Positions 58,603 through 64,000 of a DNA stretch of 64,000 nt are shown piece after piece. Made by a program: the position numbers and the translations under genes. The notes under the pieces were generated by a model. That model was not told where the DNA came from and made no database searches. It worked only from the letters and a program-made list of their open reading frames with translations. The stretch lies in the NCBI GenBank assembly GCA_028278525.1, contig JANQEE010000041.1, positions 124,001-188,000 of the forward strand, given 5' to 3'. The stretch comes from Minwuiaceae bacterium. GTDB lineage: Bacteria; Pseudomonadota; Alphaproteobacteria; Minwuiales; Minwuiaceae. Each line of letters starts with the position of its first letter. The first letter of the stretch is position 1.

Positions 58603-59136
58603 ATGATGCGATCGTTCGGGGGACTTTGGCTCGCATCGATACTGTTGATGGGTTTCGCCTTGCCGGCGACGGCCGCGTACGTCTTTTTTCATCAGGTGCG
58701 CGGCGACTGGGCCGTGGTCTGTTGGCGGGAGATCGCGACCGAAAAAAAACATTGCCGGCTCAGCGCGCCGCCGGCCGCCCTGAGTCTGGAAAAGCGTGGC
58801 AACGAGTTGATCGTCCATGAATATGCCGCCGACACGTTCCAAATCGCTGTCCAATTGTATCAGCCCGTCGACGAGCAGCATGGCGTCTTCCTGCGGATCG
58901 ATAAAAACATCGCGCACGAGGCGTCGGTCCAGAACGGCCTGGCCCGTTGGGCAGGCGATTCCGCCCTGCGGATCCTGGCGGAGATGCGCGCCGGCGGTAA
59001 ACTGGTATTCCGTATCCATACCGTGCCCGACGCATTGCCGCAGGACACCTTTGTGTCGCTGGAAGGTTTCGACGACGCGTTGTCGACCTACCGTCGGGAG
59101 ATCCGCCGCCACGGGTTGCTGACCGGCGGGTCATAG
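58603..59136 (+). CDS. Periplasmic protein, possibly IalB-like
   Basis: 177 residues with a signal peptide (RSFGGLWLASILLMGFALPATAA). The mature part begins HQVRGDWAVVCWREIATEKKHCRLSAPPAALS, where a GDW-V-C...K-C spacing resembles invasion-associated locus B (IalB) proteins, and ends with DTFVSLEGFDDALSTYRREIRR. The two Cys likely form a disulfide. The assignment is tentative; it may be another small envelope domain. It is 1 base after a small unknown gene and 12 bases before a LysE-type exporter. Confidence 0.6.
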   Translation: MMRSFGGLWLASILLMGFALPATAAYVFFHQVRGDWAVVCWREIATEKKHCRLSAPPAALSLEKRGNELIVHEYAADTFQIAVQLYQPVDEQHGVFLRIDKNIAHEASVQNGLARWAGDSALRILAEMRAGGKLVFRIHTVPDALPQDTFVSLEGFDDALSTYRREIRRHGLLTGGS

Positions 59137-59148
59137 ACTGGCGTGCCC

Positions 59149-59790
59149 ATGTTCCCGCTTCTGCCCGAGTGGCCGGTTTTAAGCGTCTTCCTTCTGGGTG
59201 CGCTTGCCGTCGGTGCGTCGCCCGGCCCCGGCATGTTTTACACCATCGCCCGTAGCATGGGCGATGGACGCGCGGCCGGCGTCGTGTCGGTGCTTGGCCT
59301 CGCGACCGGGTCGTTCATGAACTGCCTCGCCGGCGCCCTGGGCCTGGCGGCCCTTCTGGCGGTTTCCGAGTTGGCCTATGACGTCGTGCGCTACGCCGGC
59401 GCCGCCTATCTGCTTTACCTCGCTATTCGTATGGTGCGCCAGGGCGGTGCGTTCGTGGTCGACCGGAGAGCGACACGGGACTCTAACCGCCGCATCTTCT
59501 CCCAGGCCGTGATCACCAATGTCGTAAATCCGAAATCCGCTCTGTTCTACCTGTCCTTTCTGCCGCAATTCATCGATCCGGAACGGGGCAGCGTGCTGGC
59601 GCAGTTCATCCTGCTGGGGCTGATCTTCAACATCTGGGGTAATTCCATCAATCTCGCGGTCGGCCTCGGCTTCGGCCATATCGGCGAGTGGCTCGGCCGG
59701 CATCCGGGCTTCTGGCGTGGACAACGCTGGTTCAGCGCGGCTGTGCTGGCCGGCCTCGCGATGCATCTTGCCATTGCCTCGAGACGCTGA
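59149..59790 (+). CDS. LysE-family amino-acid exporter
   Basis: 213 residues with six hydrophobic segments. PGPGMFYTIARSMGDGRAAGVVSVLGLATGSF contains the PGP motif of LysE/RhtB proteins. VITNVVNPKSALFYLSFLPQFI is the second signature, and the end GQRWFSAAVLAGLAMHLAIASRR is typical. It would export an amino acid or related compound from the cytoplasm. ATG at 59149 is chosen; an in-frame GTG lies 6 bases earlier. Confidence 0.93.
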   Translation: MFPLLPEWPVLSVFLLGALAVGASPGPGMFYTIARSMGDGRAAGVVSVLGLATGSFMNCLAGALGLAALLAVSELAYDVVRYAGAAYLLYLAIRMVRQGGAFVVDRRATRDSNRRIFSQAVITNVVNPKSALFYLSFLPQFIDPERGSVLAQFILLGLIFNIWGNSINLAVGLGFGHIGEWLGRHPGFWRGQRWFSAAVLAGLAMHLAIASRR

Positions 59791-59889
59791 CGGCTTCGAT
59801 ATCGGATCGTTCCTCGCCGCCGCCTTCAGACAGATGGGTGATGAAGCGCGGTCATGGTATGATCGGCTTTTCGTCGTCCCTACGGGTCC

Positions 59890-60807
59890 ATGGCACTCCT
59901 CACGGCAGAAAGCAGCGCGCCGGTACGCGGCATCGTCTACATGGTGGTCGGCGGTGCGCTGCTGACACTCAACGATGCGGTAATCAAATGGATGACCGCG
60001 GATTTTCCGGTCGGGCAGACGCTGTTTCTGCGCGGCGTCTTCGTGTTTCTGCCAATCGCTCTTCTGGTCCATAGGACCGGCGGCCTCGCGACCCTTAAGA
60101 TCACCAATTGGAAAGGGCAGGGAACCCGCGCCGCCCTGGTGGTCTTCTCCACGTTCATGTTCATAACCGGATTGAGCCTGCTGCCACTGGCCGATGCCAT
60201 CGCCATTGGGTTCGCCGGGCCGATCTTCCTGACCGTCCTGGCGGTACCGCTGCTGGGCGAGTTTGTCGGTTGGCGGCGCTGGTCGGCGGTGTCCATCGGG
60301 TTTCTCGGTGTATTGATCATGCTGCGTCCGGGCGGCGACGGGCTCAACTGGTATGCCTTGTTTCCGCTGGGCGCGGCGCTCGCCGGCGCGTTCCGCGATA
60401 TCATCACGCGCCGCATCAGCACGACCGAAAGTTCGGTGGCGATTATGCTGGTCACCACCTCTGCGGTGACGCTGGCCGGACTCGCTTCCTATCCCTTCAC
60501 CGATTGGCAGATGCCGTCGCTCCGGGACCTGGGTCTGTTCGCCCTGGCCGGTACGGTGCTTGGCGGTGCCCATTACCTTATGATCGATACGTTCAGGCAT
60601 GCTGAAGCGGGCTTGGTCGCGCCGTTCAAATACTCCACCATGATCTGGGCCGTATTGTTCGGATTCGCGATATGGGGCGATATCCCCGATCGCTGGATTT
60701 TTATTGGGAGCGCGCTGGTCATCGGCAGCGGGCTTTATATTCTGCATCGCGAGGCGCGCGTCAGCCGCAGCGGGCAAAGTCAAATATGGAAAGGCGGAAC
60801 GCCGTGA
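59890..60807 (+). CDS. EamA/DMT-family transporter (1)
   Basis: 305 residues with ten hydrophobic segments in two EamA repeats: GIVYMVVGGALLTLNDAVIKWMT, GQTLFLRGVFVFLPIALLVHR, and IGFAGPIFLTVLAVPLLGEFVGWRRWSAVSIGFLGVLIMLRPGG, then the second half with FKYSTMIWAVLFGFAIWGDIPDRWIFIGSALVIGSGLYI. It exports or imports a small metabolite. Its stop overlaps the next gene's GTG start by 4 bases (GTGA), so both are translated together. A second, clearly related paralogue lies at 62329. Confidence 0.94.
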   Translation: MALLTAESSAPVRGIVYMVVGGALLTLNDAVIKWMTADFPVGQTLFLRGVFVFLPIALLVHRTGGLATLKITNWKGQGTRAALVVFSTFMFITGLSLLPLADAIAIGFAGPIFLTVLAVPLLGEFVGWRRWSAVSIGFLGVLIMLRPGGDGLNWYALFPLGAALAGAFRDIITRRISTTESSVAIMLVTTSAVTLAGLASYPFTDWQMPSLRDLGLFALAGTVLGGAHYLMIDTFRHAEAGLVAPFKYSTMIWAVLFGFAIWGDIPDRWIFIGSALVIGSGLYILHREARVSRSGQSQIWKGGTP

Positions 60808-61550
60808 TCGAAGGCCAATCGAAAGAACTGTCTCGAGAAACGCACGATGCCCTGAAGCGGATCAGCACGGCGACATTGACGACGCAGCTTTTCAAACGGG
60901 GCTTCCGTAATCAGTTCATTCAGGGCGTTCGCCGGGTCAACCAGAACGGGCCCCGCCTGGTCGGCGCGGCCTTTACGCTGCGCTACATACCGGCTCGAGA
61001 AGACCTGGATCATGTCGGGGTGTTTCAGGATCCGGAACACCCACAACGAAAGAGCATAGAGACGGTGCCACCCGGGCAGGTCCTGGTCATGGATTGCCGG
61101 GGCGACAGCGCGGCGGCGTCCGCCGGCGACATCCTGGTGACGCGCCTGATGGTTCGCGGTGCCGCCGGATTGGTGAGCGACGGCGGCCTGCGTGATTTCG
61201 ACCAGATTGCCGGGATGGATTTCCCGGTTTTCTGCGCCGGGCCTTCCGCTCCCCTCAACCTGGCCAGGCATCACGCGGTCGACGCCAATCGGCCGATTGC
61301 CTGCGGCGGCGTCGCTGTCTATCCGGGAGACGTCATGGTCGGCGATGGCGACGGCGTGGTGGTCCTGCCGCGCTGTCTTGCCGACGAAGTGGCGGCCGAC
61401 GGGCTTGAGCAGGAGCAGCTTGAAGAATTCGTGATCGAGGAGATCAGGGCCGGGAAGCCGGTTCATGGAACCTATCCGCCGAACGAAGAGACGATGACCC
61501 GCTATGCGGCGTGGCGCCGCAAGCGCGGAACGACCGATGGCGCGGCGTAG
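60804..61550 (+). CDS. RraA-like / HMG aldolase family protein
   Basis: 248 residues. STATLTTQLFKRGFRNQFIQGVRRV is the start, GPRLVGAAFTLRYIP a typical strand, PPGQVLVMDCRGDSAAASAGDILVTRLMVRGAAGLVSDGGLRDF the family core (GD and GGLRD bind metal and pyruvate) and GGVAVYPGDVMVGDGDGVVVLPR the latter half. The family includes RNase E inhibitor RraA and class II pyruvate aldolases; the long form here is more like the aldolase/decarboxylase branch. GTG at 60804 overlaps the transporter stop and has AAGGCGG before it; an ATG at 60786 is the alternative. Confidence 0.9.
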   Translation: MIEGQSKELSRETHDALKRISTATLTTQLFKRGFRNQFIQGVRRVNQNGPRLVGAAFTLRYIPAREDLDHVGVFQDPEHPQRKSIETVPPGQVLVMDCRGDSAAASAGDILVTRLMVRGAAGLVSDGGLRDFDQIAGMDFPVFCAGPSAPLNLARHHAVDANRPIACGGVAVYPGDVMVGDGDGVVVLPRCLADEVAADGLEQEQLEEFVIEEIRAGKPVHGTYPPNEETMTRYAAWRRKRGTTDGAA

Positions 61551-61562
61551 GCCGACGATACG

Positions 61563-62291
61563 ATGATTGTAGGATGCGGACTACCAGCTGTGCAGGCGCG
61601 GCTGCTTCTGTCGGTCACAGCGGCCGCCGTGCTGGCGGCGTGCGCTCGAACCCCGACGCTATCCGAACGACCGGTTCAATCGGGTGTCGATGGTCTGTCC
61701 CTGTTTAGCGCGGAAGCCGTTCTGCAGGATGACTGGCAACATTTGCCGCTGCGCGGCAAGACCGACTACAGCATTGCCACGATGGACGGACGCGTGGCTA
61801 TTCGTGCGGTTGGCGCCGAGGGCGCGTCGGCGCTGGTCAGGCGCGTCGCGGTCGACGTCCGAAGCTGCCCTTTCGTGCAATGGTCATGGGCCGTGGCGCG
61901 ACTGCAAGACAGTGCGGACATTCGGGAGAAGGCGAAGGAAGACGTTGCCGCGTCGCTGTTCCTACTATTCGGCGATCCCGGGTTGCTAATCGATCCGATG
62001 CCGGTTCCGACCCTGCGCTATGTCTGGACGAACGACGCCGTACCGACCGGCAGCGTCGTGGACAGCCCGTATCTTCCAGGCACGGTGCGGAGCCTGGTGG
62101 TCGAGAGCGGCACAGATCGCCAGGGCGATTGGGTAACGGTCCGGCGCAATGTGCTGGAGGACTTCGAACTGGCGTTCAACAGACCGCCGGATGGTCAGAT
62201 ACATGCCGTCGCGCTGTTCACCGACAACGATCAGACAAGGCAGCCGGTAGAGGCCTATTACGAGTGGGCGCGGATGGCATGCGAGGAATGA
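61563..62291 (+). CDS. DUF3047-type lipoprotein
   Basis: 242 residues. A signal with lipobox VLAAC (near 27) predicts lipidation. WQHLPLRGKTDYSIATMDGRVAIRAVGAEGASALVRRVAVDVRSCPFVQWSWAVARLQDSADIREKAKEDVAASLFLLFGDPG matches the DUF3047 pattern (the W..LPL.GKT.Y and W-W beta-sandwich motifs), and RRNVLEDFELAFNRPPDGQIHAVALFTDNDQT follows. Function is unknown; a carbohydrate-binding-like sandwich has been suggested by its look. It is 12 bases after the RraA-like gene and 37 before a transporter, so it may be in the same operon. Confidence 0.82.
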   Translation: MIVGCGLPAVQARLLLSVTAAAVLAACARTPTLSERPVQSGVDGLSLFSAEAVLQDDWQHLPLRGKTDYSIATMDGRVAIRAVGAEGASALVRRVAVDVRSCPFVQWSWAVARLQDSADIREKAKEDVAASLFLLFGDPGLLIDPMPVPTLRYVWTNDAVPTGSVVDSPYLPGTVRSLVVESGTDRQGDWVTVRRNVLEDFELAFNRPPDGQIHAVALFTDNDQTRQPVEAYYEWARMACEE

Positions 62292-62328
62292 GCCGGCTGT
62301 CGACTGCCTTGAGCGGATACCGGTAGGG

Positions 62329-63228
62329 ATGGCGTCGGCTGCGGACAACAATGCCGGGGCGGCTTCCGTTGCGCTGAAAGTCGGCATGTGGATGGCGGTC
62401 AGCGCGGCCTGTTTCGCGGTGCTGGTCGGCATCGTGCGCTTCCTGTCCGCGGAAATGGATGTCTTCGTTATTTCGTTTTGGCGGAATTGTTTTGCCGTCC
62501 TTATTTTTCTTCCGTGGCTGGTGCGGGTGGGACCGGCGGCCCTGAAGACCAGGCGCATCGGGACCTACCTGGTACGCTCGACCTTCATGGTCGTTTCGTC
62601 GACCCTGCTGTTCTTCAGCGTGGTTTTGATGCCGATCGGAGAGGCGACGGCGTTGAGTTTCACGACGCCGTTGTTTACGACGATATTGGCGGTCCTGGTG
62701 TTGCGGGAAACGGTCGGGCTCCGCCGATGGTCGGCATTGGTTATCGGGTTCGCCGGTGTCCTGATAATGCTGAGGCCGGGCGTAGCCGCTTTCGACCCTG
62801 CCGCAATTTTAGTCATTCTGTCGGCCATCTCGTTTGCTGCCGTCGTGGTCATCGCCAAGATGCTGGCCGCAACGGAGAGCCCCGAACTGATCGTCGTCTA
62901 TCTCTCGCTGTTTTCGATTCCCCTGTCTCTGGTGCCGGCGCTGTTTTACTGGCAATGGCCGAACGGCGAGCAGTTCTTGTGGTTGGTCGCGTTGGGCGCA
63001 ATGGCAAGCGGTAACATGTACGGCATCTCCCGTGCCCTTCAGATCGGCGATGCGTCGTTGTCACAACCATTTGACTTTTTTCGATTGCCGATGACGGCGT
63101 TGGTTGGGTACTTCTACTTCCAAGAGGTGCTCGACATATGGGTATGGGTCGGCGCCGCCGTTATTTTTGCCAGCGCTGCCTATGTTACGCACCGTGAGGC
63201 GCTGAAGCGACGGCGGCCGACGGCTTAA
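62329..63228 (+). CDS. EamA/DMT-family transporter (2)
   Basis: 299 residues with ten hydrophobic segments. It shares with the first copy the order VGIVRFLSAEMDVFVISFWRNCFAVLIFLPWL, LMPIGEATALSFTTPLFTTILAVLVLRETVGLRRWSALVIGFAGVLIMLRPG and FDFFRLPMTALVGYFYFQEVLDIWVWVGAAVIFASAAYVTHREA. The two paralogues end in an HREA motif (YILHREAR, YVTHREAL). The pair likely handles different members of one substrate class or forms a partnership. The direction of transport is unknown. Confidence 0.93.
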   Translation: MASAADNNAGAASVALKVGMWMAVSAACFAVLVGIVRFLSAEMDVFVISFWRNCFAVLIFLPWLVRVGPAALKTRRIGTYLVRSTFMVVSSTLLFFSVVLMPIGEATALSFTTPLFTTILAVLVLRETVGLRRWSALVIGFAGVLIMLRPGVAAFDPAAILVILSAISFAAVVVIAKMLAATESPELIVVYLSLFSIPLSLVPALFYWQWPNGEQFLWLVALGAMASGNMYGISRALQIGDASLSQPFDFFRLPMTALVGYFYFQEVLDIWVWVGAAVIFASAAYVTHREALKRRRPTA

Positions 63229-63293
63229 GGGAAAGCGGGCGGCAGTCGCCGACTGCGGAGTCGGGCCTAACGGGCGGTAAATGGGGTTACGCC

Positions 63294-64000
63294 ATGGGGA
63301 AGTTTCGCGTCGCGCTGAGCGGCGACTTTCGGAATCCGGATGGGAGCGCCAGGTTTCCGGAATTCGACCTTGCCCCTTTGGACGGGCCGGACATCGAGCA
63401 CTACTACCTGCCGTCGGAACCCGAGGTCGCGGCATCCGATGTTGAAGATGCCGACGCGTTGATCCTGCTGCTGCCGCGTTTCGGCCGGTCCAGCGTCCCC
63501 AAAAGCGGCCGACTTTCTTTGCTCGCCCGGTTCGGCGTCGGCTACGATACGGTCGACGTCGATGCCTGCACCGAAAACGACATTGCCGTGGCGATTGCGC
63601 CTTCGGGCGTGCGCCGTCCCGTCGCGGTGTCGATCATTACCCTGATGCTGGCACTGACCGGCCGCCTGATCGCCAAGGACCGGATCGGCCGGCAGGGGCC
63701 GGACGGCTGGGCCGTGAAGTCGGACTTTCACGGCAGGGGGCTGATCGGGCGCACGCTCGGCTCCGTCGGGCTTGGCAACATCGCGCGCGAGATGTTTTCG
63801 CTGGCCCGCCCATTCGATCTGAAATTCATGGCCTCTGACCCTTACGTGGATCCGGCGGTTGCCCGGGAGGTTGGCGTTCAACTGGTGGACATCGAAACGC
63901 TTTTCCGGGAATCCGATATCGTGAGCATCAATTGCTTTCTCAACGCGGAAACCAAGGGTTTGGTCGGGGCCGAGCTTCTTTCGATGATGAAGCCGTCAGC
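63294..64000 (+). CDS. D-isomer-specific 2-hydroxyacid dehydrogenase, 5' part (truncated by window edge)
   Basis: About 235 residues are present. ARFGVGYDTVDVDACTENDIAVAIAPSGVRRPVAVSIITLMLALTGRL is the substrate-domain pattern, RTLGSVGLGNIAREMFSLARPFDLKFMASDPYVD the NAD-binding GxGxxG region, and DIVSINCFLNAETKGLVGAELLSMMKP the following strand with a Thr-Lys motif. The usual catalytic Arg and His would be further on. It oxidises a D-2-hydroxyacid or is 3-phosphoglycerate dehydrogenase-like. The ATG at 63294 is 65 bases after the second transporter. Confidence 0.9.
   Translation, partial: MGKFRVALSGDFRNPDGSARFPEFDLAPLDGPDIEHYYLPSEPEVAASDVEDADALILLLPRFGRSSVPKSGRLSLLARFGVGYDTVDVDACTENDIAVAIAPSGVRRPVAVSIITLMLALTGRLIAKDRIGRQGPDGWAVKSDFHGRGLIGRTLGSVGLGNIAREMFSLARPFDLKFMASDPYVDPAVAREVGVQLVDIETLFRESDIVSINCFLNAETKGLVGAELLSMMKPS

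Noticed and set aside
1..64000. CRISPR arrays, rRNA or tRNA genes
   Set aside because: No regularly spaced direct repeats and no cloverleaf or rRNA-like sequence was noticed, though a tRNA could be missed by eye.

Overview
The window reads as a stretch of chromosome from a high-G+C alphaproteobacterium, probably a free-living member of the Rhodospirillales or a related order. The support is a DivK-like single-domain response regulator, a CC0125/CC1285-type lipoprotein, a heterotetrameric sarcosine oxidase operon, glutathione-dependent formaldehyde dehydrogenase, osmoregulated periplasmic glucan genes, and several families of short palindromic repeats typical of that class. No rRNA, tRNA, CRISPR array, integrase or complete transposase was seen.

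Layout. 1-9.7 kb: 5' part of a hydantoinase/oxoprolinase gene (minus), a membrane coiled-coil protein, an IlvD/Edd sugar-acid dehydratase, two chemoreceptors (one with a c-type haem motif), a DivK-like receiver and an HtrA-like protein that has lost its catalytic triad. 9.8-17.3 kb: frmA, a thioesterase, then a tight four-gene operon (enolase-superfamily enzyme, panC, split thiamine-diphosphate decarboxylase alpha and beta), an AraC/GyrI-like regulator and a MATE pump. 17.4-21 kb: two tandem paralogous PEP-CTERM proteins and a methionyl-tRNA synthetase gene whose leader looks like a transcription attenuator. 21.3-27.8 kb: soxBDAG and, tail to tail, a TPR/2-oxoglutarate oxygenase. 27.9-33.8 kb: a TetR/glutathione-transferase divergon, a class III cyclase, two lipoproteins and an outer-membrane barrel. 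34-45.5 kb: opgH/opgG with a divergent secreted DUF5060-type protein, a TauD dioxygenase, a Baeyer-Villiger monooxygenase, a second cyclase and an SDR protein.

45.6-49.6 kb is a sharply AT-rich island (for example 21 of 60 bases G+C at 46381-46440, against 42 of 60 at 41401-41460). It carries four tightly packed unknown genes, a 209-bp symmetric hairpin element and a fifth unknown membrane/coiled-coil gene. 49.7-56.5 kb: a TetR gene and a secreted haloalkane dehalogenase gene that share a 16-bp operator. The dehalogenase is split by a 136-bp double-hairpin element whose removal restores the frame exactly. A 3-methyladenine glycosylase and a ligase/hydrolase/SABATH-methyltransferase group follow. 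56.6-64 kb: a Rap1a/Tai-like protein, a tiny membrane peptide, cspA, rpsU, two small unknowns and a transporter-rich run (LysE, two EamA, RraA-like, DUF3047 lipoprotein), ending inside a 2-hydroxyacid dehydrogenase.

The strongest candidates for something undescribed are the Met-rich leader and mutually exclusive hairpins before metG, the hairpin element inside the dehalogenase with its shared TetR operator, the AT-rich island genes, the PanC/split-decarboxylase operon, the triad-less HtrA homologue and the bacterial SABATH methyltransferase cluster. All functional names come from reading motifs by eye; no database search was run.
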